A stretch of DNA of 64,000 nt from Xenoacremonium recifei (GCA_012184525.1 WOFQ01000038.1:248001-312000); one strand, 5' to 3'. Positions 1 to 10,879 are shown, counted from the first letter of the stretch. Program-made: numbers and translations. The notes: generated by a model from the sequence alone, not told the origin.

Positions 1-521
1 GACCTTGGCGGCTTTGGAGTGATCGGTTGTACTTTAGAATCATCCTCACTCTCGCTTCCGCTCTCATCACTCCCTTCGTCCTCATCGACGACTCTCTTCT
101 CAAAGAGCACATCCTCCCTCCCCTCGCCCTCAATCCCCGCCCGCTCTTCCCTCAATGCTCTCCTCAAAATCTGCTTCTTTGTCTCCCGCCCCTGTCCGAG
201 TGCCCGACTGCTCGCAAACAGGCTCGTGTCCACCTTGCGCTCCGCCAGCTTGGCCAGAAGCTCACGGTTCTCGTCGCGGCGCAGCTTGCCATCAATGTAC
301 TTTTCCAGTCGTTTGGCCTTTTTACCGCTCATTTTGGCGCCGTCCTGCCGCAGCTGTTCCTTCATCTGCGATCGCCGCGCCTCACGCTCGCTCTTTGCCT
401 CGGGCAGCAGCTCGGCGGCGTTGGTGTCGGTGTCGGGGACGTCATGGCGGGCGTTCTCCTGGGCGCGCTCACGGGCAAGGACTTTATGTTTTCGTTGACG
501 GGGGACGAACTTGGGAGGCAT
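1..521 (-). CDS. ECM16: DEAH-box RNA helicase Ecm16/Dhr1, N-terminal part (cut by window edge)
   Basis: Open minus-strand frame starting at ATG 519-521 (MPPKFVPRQRKHKV) and running off the left end, so about 173 N-terminal residues are visible and the helicase core lies outside. Residues about 70-116, with RLEKYIDGKLRRDENREL followed by VDTSLFASSRALGQGRETK, match by recall the conserved N-terminal segment of yeast Dhr1/Ecm16 (DHX37 family). The rest is Lys/Arg-rich, then acidic Ser/Glu/Asp-rich near position 1. Family knowledge: Dhr1 is a nucleolar SSU-processome helicase that releases U3 snoRNA from pre-18S rRNA. It is divergent from the PAC3 gene, with 259 nt between start codons. The identification rests on the N-terminal motif alone because no helicase motif is in view. 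Confidence 0.8.
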   Translation of the reverse strand, partial: MPPKFVPRQRKHKVLARERAQENARHDVPDTDTNAAELLPEAKSEREARRSQMKEQLRQDGAKMSGKKAKRLEKYIDGKLRRDENRELLAKLAERKVDTSLFASSRALGQGRETKKQILRRALREERAGIEGEGREDVLFEKRVVDEDEGSDESGSESEDDSKVQPITPKPPR

Positions 522-780
522 CTTGGCGGCAATTGTCAAGCCCGAAAGGTTGACGACGAGAAGTGTGCCAATTTCTCCGTTTTGCGCTCTCAGAGCTTCG
601 CCCGCTGGGGATTTTCGCTGGGAATTCTGGGGAGCTTCTGGCTCTGGAAATTTTGGGAATTTCGGATTCTGCCGGCTGTTACCGCCATAATCTGCAGCTA
701 CTTCGGGCTTAGTTCGGGGATGTGGTGGGGGAGCTGAGCTCCACTGTCTTCGATCCGTTTAGAAAGGGCTTCTTCAATTC
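522..780. promoter_or_regulatory. Divergent promoter region ECM16 / PAC3
   Basis: 259 nt between two divergent start codons, so both genes must be driven from here or from within each other. I see no recognisable operator. Confidence 0.5.
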
Positions 781-1321
781 ATGGAGCTGACTCGGCCCTC
801 GACAATACCGTTCACAACCACCATGGAGACTGTTGATGTGAGAGAGGACGTGTTTCCAGCCAAGAGCAGGGAGGCTTCCGGTCTCGTCAATGGCGTGCCC
901 ACCGAAGTAACATCCACCAACTTCTCCGACCGCATCCTCATCACCATTTCTCAAGAAGGCCGCCTCTCTCAATGGGTACTGTCCACGCTCCTGTAACAGT
1001 TTCGGCCCAGTTGTTAACCACAATATCTAGATACAAGTCCCTCTGGCCGGAACGTCAGCCGGTCTCGTCGAGATGACACTTCCCAGCATGAACCAAGGCC
1101 TGCTCCCTTCGACGCATCTCACACCTAAAACATTGCTAGGCGGTGGCGGGGAAGAGCGCGAGACCCTAGGCCAGCTGTATGCCGCACAAATTGCTAGTCA
1201 ACTAGGACTGAGGGCTCCTGACGATCGAAGAACACTGGTCTTGGGGCTTGGGCTAACTAAGATCGATCTTGAACGAGAGGCGTTCTTTGATGTGTTGGAG
1301 CTTGTATTGAAGGTATTGTGA
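781..1321 (+). CDS. Proteasome assembly chaperone 3 (PAC3/Poc3-like)
   Basis: Two exons, 781-975 and 1031-1321; the intron is GTACTG...ATCTAG, 55 nt, phase 0. The product is about 161 aa. The stretch VNGVPTEVTSTNFSDRILIT followed, across the splice, by W-IQVPL resembles the beta-strand core of PSMG3/PAC3 (human version: CGVPTQVVCTAFSSHILVVV). Family knowledge: PAC3 pairs with PAC4 (yeast Irc25/Poc4) to guide alpha-ring assembly of the 20S proteasome in the cytosol. Joining the exons removes the stop that follows WVLSTLL when the intron is read through. The start is ambiguous: ATG 781 gives the longer protein, while ATG 823 (ACCACCATGG) has the better context and would drop 14 residues. Confidence 0.8.
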
Positions 1322-2042
1322 CGCAGCAGACGAAACTCAATCACATGTGTCTTCCTTGATTGAGAAGCTTAACTTTCTCATGCTTGGGAACTTGGGGGTC
1401 CAGCCCATGACTAAGTCGGAATGAGCTGCTTGTACGCACCTCTCGATGCTCCAATAGCTATTCCATTGGCAAGGCGTCTTGTTTGTTTCGCCGTCGCGAG
1501 ACAATAGAATCCGGATCAGAGGCATGAGAGATTCACTGTCACTACGGAGGGACGAGTGGCTTTCCAGGAAGAGCAGAAGCAAGGCTTCGAGACATCAAGT
1601 TTATTTGGAAGGGAATGCGTCAATAGCACGGCACTCTTCGTACCAGTTTCATCAGCTAGTGTCGCATTTATGTATTCGTCAGACGGATACCCGACACTCA
1701 TACCGCACGACCTAGCATTAATCAAGACAAAAAAACATACTGTTCACCGCTGTAGACGCGCCAAAGTCTAGCTGTCCAGGCCAGAGGACCAGCATCATTT
1801 TCCCTGTGCGCTCTGTCCCGCCGCTGCTCGTCCCGACTCAAACCAGGCGCCTGTCACTGTGCAGATAATAAATCCATCAAGTTGGACCTTGGGCATCAAA
1901 CAAATACGAGCATCTGGATGCTTCGTCGAGTTATTCTCTCAGTTTCAGGAAAAGGATAAATATGTCATTTCGCCTCCATCATCCTCCCCGTTCCTACCCG
2001 CGATGGCGTTCCTAAGCATCGCAACTACAATATGTCCGTTTC
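1322..2042. other. Convergent intergenic region, PAC3 / calcineurin A
   Basis: 721 nt between two 3' ends, presumably holding both 3' UTRs. I see no convincing coding sequence; the short open frames here lack codon bias and motifs. Confidence 0.5.
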
Positions 2043-4048
2043 TCATGACGAGGATGACGATGCCCTCGTCTTACGATCTCTGTAAAGAGGAAGTTGTTAG
2101 TCATCGTGATGTTGTATATTGAGCCGAGGGCTCGAGATATACTCACGTGCTGAGTCTTCGCGACAGCTGCTGCAACTTCTTATCGTTGTCAGCCTCATGG
2201 GCAGCCTTTTGCATAGCCGCCTGTCTCTCTTCGTCCTGGTGCTTGACAACCTCCTCGTGGGTAGGTGGGAGTCTCTCGTTCTGCAGATCGACCTTTCGGG
2301 CATCCTCAAAGGTATTGATGGCGTTCTTCAGGCCTTCTGCACCCAGCATGAGTGTTCCAGCGGGCAGCCGCCCACCTGATGCCGTCTTGAGTTCAGTCAC
2401 CTTCTCTGACTCCTCACGCAGTACCTGGAAGACGCGGGATAGTCGGCCGATGGCGAGAATCTTGTTCTTCAAGGCTCGTCGCTTGAACTCAATGGATTCG
2501 GGATCGTTAGAGCCGATCATGGGCGGCGACGTCGGTCCTGGTGAAGTAGACGCAGGAGTCTCCTCCTTCAGCTCATCCTCCGAGCACGTGCTCAGAATGG
2601 CAATAAGCATGTCCGTAATCTTCTCGCCGACGAAGGGCAGGGACCAAGTGAAGACGTCCATAAAGTTCGGCAGCCAGTACGGATGGGGGGTGCAGTTGAA
2701 CTGTCGAATGTTCATAACGTTGTTCTCGTACTTCAGGACAGCAGCCTTATTGTTGTAGACGTCGAGGTAGTTTGGAGCCGAAAAGATGGTCATGACACTG
2801 GGGAATCCGGTTGTCCTAGTCTTGCGGTACATCCTGTAGCCAGCATCTTGGGCTTCGTGAGCTCGGATAATAGAGAGGAGGTTGTTCTTTTCAAGGAATG
2901 CGCAGGCGGCAGGGTATGAGAAGAAGTATGAGCAACCTCGGACGTGGTTGTGCAGGAAGTAATCGCTCGTCTTTTCTTGTCCAAAATCCTCCAACGGATC
3001 GGCCCAGAGAATGTCGCACATGAGACCCTGAGTAGGCGGTTCTCGGAATCGGTCAATCTATGTAACTCAGTCAGCTCGAGATAGGTGGGTGTGGCGAGAA
3101 GTGGAAGAACGCACGCTTCTGAGATCATCTAGAGTGTGCAGCTCGGGGCTCAGACCACCGTGAATGCACAGGAATTGCTTGTTCATAACAGCCGCCAAGG
3201 GCAGGCAGCAAAAGGATTCAGTGCAGGCGTCGTAGACGGCCTCGGAGTACTTGTGCTTGCATTCGAGTTTGAAGGTGAAGTAGTCGGTCAGATGGCGACA
3301 CTCATGATTTCCTCGGAGCAACCAGAGGGTCTTGGGATAATGAATCTTCAGCGACCACAGGTAGAGGACACACTCGATGCTGAAATAGCCCCGATCGACG
3401 TAGTCGCCGAGGAAGAGGTATCTGGTCTCGGCGGGGTCACCACCGACCTCAAACAGCTTCATGAGATCGTAGTACTGGCCGTGGACATCGCCACAGACGG
3501 TGATGGGAGCATCCATCTCGAGAAGATTGGGCTCGGCGCGCAGAAGCTCGGAGCCCTTGCGGATGATCCAGAGAGCCTGTTCCTCGGTGAGGCGACCCTC
3601 GCGGTAGAAATGCTGCTTGAGGAAGACGATGTTGGGTTTCTGGTGGGTTGCGTCCTCGAAAAACTCATCGTCGGTTGGGGGTTGCATGGCGGGCGCTTGC
3701 ACATCTGTGTTTCAAGAAGAAAAAGGTAGTTAGCATTATTGCTCATGGATCGTAGAGTCGCGGTCGAGGGGCAGACGCTGGGGGGTTGCTGAAAGCTCTG
3801 ACGCAAGCCGCCATGAACCCAGGTGCCACGAAGCAGCAGAGGGGTCGCCGGATAGAGAGTGTCATGAGCGACTCACCTTTGCAGACGCGCTCCATCGTGC
3901 TGACCTGGGTGCCATCCTCCATGGTGTGGATGGTGAAGTCGATCTCGGGCACTGGCTTCTTCTCCTGGATTGCACGGATGGCGTTGTCGACCTGGACATT
4001 GCGGCGCTCCTCCACATGGGGGGCCTGAGGCTCGCCCTCGGGGTCCAT
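2043..4048 (-). CDS. cnaA: Calcineurin A, catalytic subunit of protein phosphatase 2B
   Basis: Four exons on the minus strand: 3877-4048, 3115-3704, 2147-3057 and 2043-2079, giving about 569 aa. Catalytic metallophosphatase motifs are GDVHG (129-133), GDYVDRG (157-163) and GNHE (189-192), followed by the calcineurin B-binding helix region. A calmodulin-binding segment lies at about 443-473 (FKRRALKNKILAIGRLSRVF) and an autoinhibitory segment begins at about 495 (GLKNAINTFEDARKVD). The last exon is 37 nt and adds DRKTRASSSSS; it follows a GTGAGT donor and a GACTAAC branch site. Family knowledge: this Ca2+/calmodulin-activated Ser/Thr phosphatase pairs with calcineurin B, dephosphorylates Crz1 and is the target of FK506 and cyclosporin. 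The first intron (172 nt) is longer than most here. Very confident identification. Confidence 0.97.
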
Positions 4049-5911
4049 GATGGGCTTTTCGGGCGTTGGGCCGGTCGTAGGCTATGTGCGAGGAGGAGGC
4101 AAAGGGGCTGGCCAGCAACAGCTGGGATAATCGATGACGGAGAGGCGGCGAGTTAGCGATGATGGCGGGCGGTGAGAAGACGGTCGCAGAGGGGTCGAGC
4201 AGACGATCGAGTCGGCGATGGCGATGGCCGCTGCTGCTTGCGGGAAGAAAGCGCGCTGCTGGACGTCGAGATGCGTGCGCGCGTGAGGATAATGAGGAAG
4301 GGAAGGGGGGTGGGATTTTGCTGCGGAGGGGAGATGACGAGATGTTGCCAGGAGATAGAGGGAAGGTAAGGTAAGGCAAGGTAAGGTAGGGCTGACAGGC
4401 AGGCGCCAGCAGGAGGCGGAAGGAGCGCCCAAGCAAAAGTACCCGCAAGTACTCTCCGTGTTTGCTGGTGCTGCTTGCGCTGGCAGCTGGAGGCTAGCGG
4501 GTGTTGCTGGTGGTGGTGCGGGCAGGTGCAGGCCTGTCAGGGCATCCGTTACAGGGGGGATTGGCGAGAGTGCGTGCTGGAAACGGGCGATAAAAATCCA
4601 GGAGAGGCCCGTAAGGACAGAGGGAAAACACAGTTCGACCGATTCATTCTTATTATATGCCAGCTTGTTAGGCAGATGCTGCGCAGACAAGCAGAAAGAA
4701 GCATTGGGAGGCGGTCCAATCAGCAAGCTCGCGATCAGCCTGAGTGGTGGCTGACCGACGGCAGAAAGCTGAGGTACCTGGGAAGTACTTTCTCGCGGAT
4801 TGGGGGCCTCGGTTGCGCCTGTGAGCGTTCAATCTGGGCGTCACACGGCCCCCAACAGCTACCCTTCGCTCTCAAAAAAGTAGAAATGCATTTGACATCA
4901 GATAACAGCCCTGCCAAATCATGACTGCAGATTCCTTCGACTCTGGGCGCGCTGGGCCTGTGAATTGGAAGTGGGAGGCCGCCCCGCCATTCCAGCAGCC
5001 GTTTTAAATGCCCCACGTCCCGTCGGTTTCCCTCGTTTTCTCGCTGCTGACCGAGCCCAAGACAAACGGTTGCTATAACGGCAAGTCTATTGTACTTTTG
5101 TCCTTTATCGTCAACCCTGGTTTTTTTTTCCTTTTCTCCATGCCTCTCATCAACTGCAGTCGGGTTTGTCGGTATTGGTTTTTTTTAGAGCCCAACCAAC
5201 CAAACCGGAAATTCAATTGTCAGTTGATGCATGCGTGGGTGGCCTCGACCAGTCTCGACTTGCACTTTGCCACTAAAGGCAACCAGAAGCACGAATTCTG
5301 AGGTGCATTTGGATGTGATTAATGTGCAGCTCGTTTTCAGCCCGCAATTCTGCCTTGCCAAGCTGATGAAGCCGTGTGTGTGTTGACCATCTGTTGTTTA
5401 TTATCGACTCGCTAAGATCGTGGACTTAATTCAACGGCTTGGTGGTATTTTTAGAATTCTACTTAAATTCAGGGGTTCTCGAGTCTCGTCCCGGCTAGAC
5501 CTTCGAAGTCTATCGATTTCCTTTCGGGCCGGCCAACCCGGCGAGTTTCAGGTCGACATCAAAGGTCGTATAATATCGTGCTAGAGTCTGTGGCACGGAG
5601 TTTTCACCGGTTTTCATTCCAAATATTACGTATCGCATGTTGACCAACAGGACCAAATAACACGGCACGTAACAAAATGGAAGAAACTCAATGGAATTAA
5701 GAATTCAGACAAATGGCCAGTTCTCCGCATTGTGAGAACCAGGCTACAAGATCTACGAGCATTTCGGAAGTTATACAGTCAATAATGTAGACTGAGAAGT
5801 ATGGGTTTCCTCATACACATGCATGAAGCCCGAGAAGGTCCGGCCAGAATTGACGTGACAATTTTACGCAGGCTCAAGAACAAATACTGCTACAAGGAGT
5901 CCATTCCCAAA
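4049..5911. other. Upstream region of calcineurin A and 3' flank of the dioxygenase gene
   Basis: 1.86 kb without a supportable gene. The part next to cnaA holds a GGTAA-type pentamer tract (about 4362-4390) and two 8-bp palindromes, AGGTACCT (4772-4779) and AAGTACTT (4783-4790), three bases apart. The remainder to 5911 looks AT-richer with no gene-like codon pattern. Small open frames around 5008-5301 look fortuitous. Confidence 0.5.
4362..4390. repeat. GGTAA/GGCAA pentamer tract in the cnaA 5' region
   Basis: Imperfect tandem of AAGGT/GGTAA units, read as CCTTA/CCTTG on the cnaA sense strand, about 315-340 nt upstream of the cnaA start. A similar tract with the same core lies at 10372-10406. 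Confidence 0.75.
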
Positions 5912-7743
5912 TCACGAATCGTCTACGTCCTCTGGAAGGGTTCTCGCATTCAAGTTCCGCCCAATAACCTGATCCTGCTTGAAGTTTGTTGTGCGGTATC
6001 GTGACACGAAGTCATCATGAGGCGCTACATGACAACTCAGTCTTGACTCAAGAAAGTGTTTAGAAGGTAGACTTACTGTAACCACCACAGATACGTCGCA
6101 CCCCTTCAAAGGCGCTTCGTCCATGCATCACTCGCCAGTTATCAAAGACTACGCGCGCGAATTTGTCAGCTGAATTCTGCCTCCAAGGTCTGTAGGTAAA
6201 CATTAACTCACTGACAACGCGGCCCGGCTCTAGCTGGAACCAGAACTCGCTCTCCCGCCGCCGGAGGATCTCGTTCCACTTCGCCATAGCATCATACATA
6301 CCCGGCGCGGTCTGCAGCGGCACGATGCCCCTATCATCATTATTCCAGCGCACACGCCGCAGCGTCCCCCTCTCTACCTCCAGCACGGGGAACGGCCTAT
6401 CAGGCGTAATCGCAATGCCCTCGTTGCCGCTCGCATGCCACGGCAGCGGGACCTCAGTCAGCGTGCGGAACGCCGCAGGGTCTTCACGCTGCAGCACGTG
6501 TGCGGCGTGGAAGCCGTCGACGAGCAGCGACTGGCCGCCGAGGGGGTCGCTTGAGGGTGCGGCGTTGGGCGGCGCGGTGTGCGAGAGCAGGTGGAAGGCT
6601 TGTAGGCCGGCTGGCTCGGTGAAGTAGGTGGTGTCGGTGTGAGCGGGCAGGGCGAGGTTGGTGTAGGCGGTGTCGGCCATGGCGAGGTCTGGAATAAAGT
6701 CGTAGAAGCCGCCGTAGTGGGTGGTGCGAATGGGCCCGATGTGGTTGAGGAGTGCTTCGGTGGCTTCCGGGGTTGGAGGGGTGTTGGTGACGAAGGTCAT
6801 ACCATGAACCCACTATGGCCGTTAGTCAGAAGGCATCTTGAGCTTCAAAGTGTGAGCTTACGATGTTCTTTGTGAGGGCCGCAATTCCTTCGGTGCTGTC
6901 CTTGCTCATGACCTTGTCGTATGAGACTTCGGGCGGTGCTTGAGCGATTGAGGAGTTCCATAACTCGCGGGGGCTGCAACGTCACTTAGCATGCAAAAGA
7001 CACATCTTGAGACAAATTACAAACTGATCTTGGCCGAATTGTTGTGTCCTGCCGCCGGGGAACGCAGCTGCTAGCCAGGACAATGGGTGTTGGCTGGTAT
7101 GGGAGTCAGACCCTGAATAATGGTCAGGGGTTGGGGCTCAAACAGGGCGGAGAAGTTTACACTCGACTATTAGATCTTGGTCCGTCTTGGAAAACGATAC
7201 TGGCGTGATATCCTTCGGAATCTACTCCCCAGTCTTAGCAATTGGTCATTGATAACGTATAATCAGTTATACCTGGAAGGTGTCAAAGTTTCGTTGTCGG
7301 GTGTCTTGGTTGACACACTTGCTGCAAAGGCAATTATCCCTTGCTTCTATTAGTGATTGGACTACTTGGAAGGCAAAGGGGTTCAAACCTCAGCCATAGG
7401 TTCGGACTAGATTCAATGGGTCAGTTACAGATAATTGTGATTGTTTGGGTACAACTGACATAGCTTGCACACTATCAGCCTTTGACCCCGCATGAGTCAA
7501 CACAATTGTTTTGTCGGGGCTCAACGAGACATCCTTGATGTTTGAATTGGCCAGAGATTGGACTCCGCGAGATTGAATGCCAAAGTTTGCGCGGCGTCGT
7601 CGAATAGTGTGTGCCGCTGGTCGAGCAAGCACAGCAGAGCTATTGTCAAGTCACACGTGTTAGTGAGACGGGAGAACGGAACAGGATTGAGGTCAAGGAA
7701 GGCACCTGGAAGCCCTGGCAGCGAGACCAAACCGGGAAAGCAT
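5912..7743 (-). CDS. cbs-1: Trimethyllysine dioxygenase (first step of carnitine biosynthesis), ten exons
   Basis: Minus-strand exons: 7706-7743, 7460-7639, 7389-7406, 7273-7339, 7161-7221, 7025-7112, 6862-6973, 6212-6812, 6077-6148 and 5912-6024; about 449 aa. The Arg/Ser/Ala-rich N-terminus (MLSRFGLAARAS..., residues about 1-45) looks like a mitochondrial presequence. The N-terminal zinc-site motif is WLRDNCLCSKC (77-87). The Fe(II) site is HTD (H246, D248) with distal H397 in NWRVMHGR; HYGGFYDF and ASGNEGIAI are TMLH hallmarks. Family knowledge: hydroxylates N6-trimethyllysine with 2-oxoglutarate and O2. The HYGGF context favours this over gamma-butyrobetaine dioxygenase. The 18-nt third exon restores W-L-R across two introns. 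Two donors are weak (GTTTGA, GTTTGT). The intron at 6149-6211 is in-frame and stop-free. The gene symbol is by analogy to Neurospora. Confidence 0.92.
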
Positions 7744-9015
7744 GTTGATTGTGTCTCAAACTACGCAGCAGAGTGGTCAGCCTGGTCAATTGACTGCCTG
7801 GGGAGTTGATGTTGCTTAGGAGGTTGTTTGCAGCAGTGAAGCTGTTGGAGTTCCATGCCAGCAGATGTCATTCAATTGGCCCACTGGGCGACCTCGGCAG
7901 AGTTTCCCCGCTAATTGCATTCTGAGCTCCGCGTCTAGCCATTTCGTTAGAGTCGGATCCGGTTCTAGTTCGCGGCATGGGCCGACTCCTCCAGAGAGAT
8001 CAAGAGCATCTCAAGTTATATAGATGAGCTGTTATTGCCGTCCATCATGTTGAGCGCTTACGCAAGGAGCCTTCGTGGACAACACCGTTGAGTCTCGAAA
8101 CTGGAGGGAAGCCCCTGGGCGTTAAGTAGTTTAGAACCAACGTGCACTATCGCCCAACAGACAACTCTAGCCTGGACATTTCTCACAACTGACAGCGTCC
8201 TCCAGCCCAGTCCCTGTCTCTGCCAAGCACCAATTCCAAGCCAGTGGCCCTCGTCTAGCCGCTCCCGCTCGGCTCCGGACGGCCCCATAATTACCGATCC
8301 CGTCCCGGAGCCCCGACGCCGAAAAGCCTCACTCACGTCCAACGAGCCCCTTCCCTCCCGCAGCTGTTCTGCTGCTCCCACCACCACTGAATCCCGCATA
8401 CAAGCTCACATCTGCCCATCCTTCCGGCGGCCAGCAGGCCCCTACATGTTACGCCGGGTAGAGCTGCCCCGCTGGGCTTCCGACGTGGCGGTTCCCGACC
8501 CCAATGAGCCCGACGGCCTCTCCACTCGCCTAAGCGCCCACGTTTCCGGCTCGCCCATGCCCTCTGCCTTCGAAACGTCGGTCGCGATGTCGCCCAACAC
8601 GAGCCTGTTCCCAGGAGTCTGGGAGCGACCCGGACGGCCACCGCTCGCTTAGGGACTGCCTGTGCTGTTAGCTGCGCGTCGCCTGCGGCCGCGGCTATCT
8701 GGTCTGGCTCATTGGCGTTGTCCAGCGATCCGAGGCGGATTGTTGCTGTGCTGGAACCAACATGCAGCTGTGAGGCCATCGCAACTAACAATAGTGTCAG
8801 CGATGTTACTGTGGGTTGTGTGTGTCTGCATGTCCGCCCCCTTCAGAGAATGTTAGGGGGGACGATCAAATGCCCAACGCTTGTGGACTGAGGTTTATAT
8901 CCCCCGTGCCAGTCCGTTCCCTCGTCCTCTGCGCACACGGCGTCCGTCCAGCTCTGGACTCTTCACATTCCTTTTGTCGTTCGCTTCTCATGACCCGGTA
9001 GCTACCACCACGACC
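7744..9015. other. Divergent upstream region, dioxygenase / Cys-rich membrane protein
   Basis: 1.27 kb between divergent starts. It is GC-rich by eye around 8200-8760. Overlapping open frames occur on both strands but none has a family motif or plausible splice-linked partner, so I call no gene. Confidence 0.45.
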
Positions 9016-10182
9016 ATGGCACGCTCCTTTCCGCCTGCTGATGCTGGCATCACCAGGCTTCTCTTCCTGTTTTTCTGTTTCTTTCTCTCGTCGACGACGG
9101 CTCTTTTCATTGCCGACCGTTCTGCCCTAAAGCTCGAGCTGGCCTCATCCTCCCCCTCCTCGATATTAGACCGTCTGCCAGACCGTCAACCGCCAGAGCT
9201 TCGAGCCCGGCGAGACTCGTGCCCGTCGGGTCAGTTCTCTTGCGGCTCAGCCGTACCGTCAGGCTTTTGCTGTTCCGGATCCAAGAGCGAAACAACGTGT
9301 ATGGTGCTAGCCTCAAACACCACTGCTCTATGCTGTCCAGCGGACAGCGACTGCGACATAATCCAGCCCATCACCTGCAACATCACCAACCAAGACCATT
9401 CCTTGTTCCCCGACTCTCCCGTCATGACTTCTGCGTTGGGCCATGATCTGCCGCGTTGTGGCGATGCCTGTTGTCCGTTCGGATACACTTGCAACGACTC
9501 GGAAGAGTGCGTCCTGAGCAGCAACCAGAGCGACTATGGATATCTCCTCGACGACTCCACAGAGCCTGTCACCGCCTCTGCTTCGTCTGCCACGACGGCC
9601 TCAGCAACAGCAACAGCCTCTGGAACAACAGTGCTCCAAGGCACATCGCCTCCCTCCATCATCCCTGCCAGTGCCTCGGCCACGAGCACAGCAAGTCCCA
9701 AGAACAAGAGCGGGAGCACAAGTGGCCTCGTTGCCGTCTGCACCATCGTCAGTATCTGCTGTGCAGTCGGCCTCGGGACCTTCATCTGGGTCACGCGCGT
9801 CCGCAGACGAGCCAAGCAGGAGAAGCAGGCCCGGGAGGACTTTCTGCTGCGGGAGGCCAAGGAGAACAAGGCCCCTTCACCGGGCAGCTCTTTCATCACC
9901 GAGGACGACGACTCGACTTGGGAAGCCCTCAAGATGACGCCCTCGCCGGGCAAGCCATCACCAGGCCCGCGCCGCTTCAACGTCCGCCGAGGTGCCAACG
10001 ACCGACTGGCTGCCATTCCCGAGTCGCAATACTACTCGCCCGGGTCGTTTGCGGTTCACAATCCCGTCATGAGCCCTGTCGAACTGCCAGCCTCGCCCGT
10101 GTCTTTCTGCATGTGGCAGAACCTGGAGCTGGCTGAAGTTCAGGAGCCCAAGCTGGCGTACATCGTGCCGGCGAAGCAATAG
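9016..10182 (+). CDS. Cys-rich single-pass membrane protein, function unknown
   Basis: Intronless, about 388 aa, starting at ATG 9016 (context CGACCATGG). A hydrophobic signal segment covers residues about 13-31. It is followed by an extracellular Cys-rich region at about 70-170 with spaced CC pairs (SGFCCSGS, ALCCPADSDC, DACCPFGYTCN) and NxT/NxS sites. A Ser/Thr/Ala-rich stalk (about 180-230) leads to one membrane segment at about 236-258, then a basic stop-transfer patch RVRRRAKQ and a cytoplasmic tail of about 125 residues with Pro/Ser motifs (TPSPGKPSPGPRR). The layout resembles fungal plasma-membrane sensor-like proteins of type I topology; that is inference from architecture, and I do not recognise a named family. 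Upstream in-frame codons to 8881 lack an ATG in good context. Confidence 0.8.
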   Translation: MARSFPPADAGITRLLFLFFCFFLSSTTALFIADRSALKLELASSSPSSILDRLPDRQPPELRARRDSCPSGQFSCGSAVPSGFCCSGSKSETTCMVLASNTTALCCPADSDCDIIQPITCNITNQDHSLFPDSPVMTSALGHDLPRCGDACCPFGYTCNDSEECVLSSNQSDYGYLLDDSTEPVTASASSATTASATATASGTTVLQGTSPPSIIPASASATSTASPKNKSGSTSGLVAVCTIVSICCAVGLGTFIWVTRVRRRAKQEKQAREDFLLREAKENKAPSPGSSFITEDDDSTWEALKMTPSPGKPSPGPRRFNVRRGANDRLAAIPESQYYSPGSFAVHNPVMSPVELPASPVSFCMWQNLELAEVQEPKLAYIVPAKQ

Positions 10183-10879
10183 CTATGACTATATAGCATC
10201 ACTCCATCAATTCGTTTAGCAAGCGGGCGTAGGGCGTTCCGAGGAGGCGAGGTCTAGATTTATTATTACCATTAGTGGGCTGCTGCGCTGAGCGTTGATC
10301 TGTTTCTTGTACTTACCCTTCTTGATATACCTGCCCGAGATAACAAAGACATGACACCTACATGACTTATATACCTTACCTTACCTTACTTACATTACTT
10401 ACTTAATAATTTCCGAAGATTTCCTGTCATGAGACTCCCAACGAATGTGTTGATCGTGTAAGCTTCCAAGGTTCATGACTTAAGCCACGTGGGTTCTGGA
10501 CAGTGTGGCTTTGCGGCGCCACACACTGGGGCTTTCTACCATGAATTCCGCTAGGGGCAGGTGCAAGATTCCTCATGCCGGAGCAACCAGACAGCGGCTC
10601 AGTCTGCGACATCATCACCTCTGTATCACGACTTACGATTCTTTACCACCGCTTGTTGCCACGCAGCCTCCATTCTCAAACACATGAATTGGCCTCCTCG
10701 TCCGCTGCTATCCGAGATCTGCCACAGCCGTCGACAGAGCTTGCGCGCCCCAGCGGCCATGGCTAGCTAGATAGCCTCGCGGTCGACGACGTTATCAGTC
10801 AGCCTGCTTGATCGATCACGAGCCTCTCCCTCCCGACGAGAGAAGCCGGAAGACGAGATTCTCCGACACTCGCTTCAGC
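10183..10879. other. Intergenic region between the membrane protein and the ubiquitin protease
   Basis: 697 nt, holding the 3' flank of one gene and the promoter of the next. It includes a pentamer tract (10372-10406). No gene is seen. Confidence 0.5.
10372..10406. repeat. TACCT pentamer tract
   Basis: Three TACCT units in a row, decaying into TACTTACATTACTTACTTAA. The core is the same as in the tract at 4362-4390, in the opposite orientation. Confidence 0.75.

Noticed and set aside
5912..7743. Gamma-butyrobetaine dioxygenase as identity of the Fe(II) dioxygenase
   Set aside because: HYGGFYDF, the AHTDTTYF context and a mitochondrial presequence fit trimethyllysine dioxygenase better.
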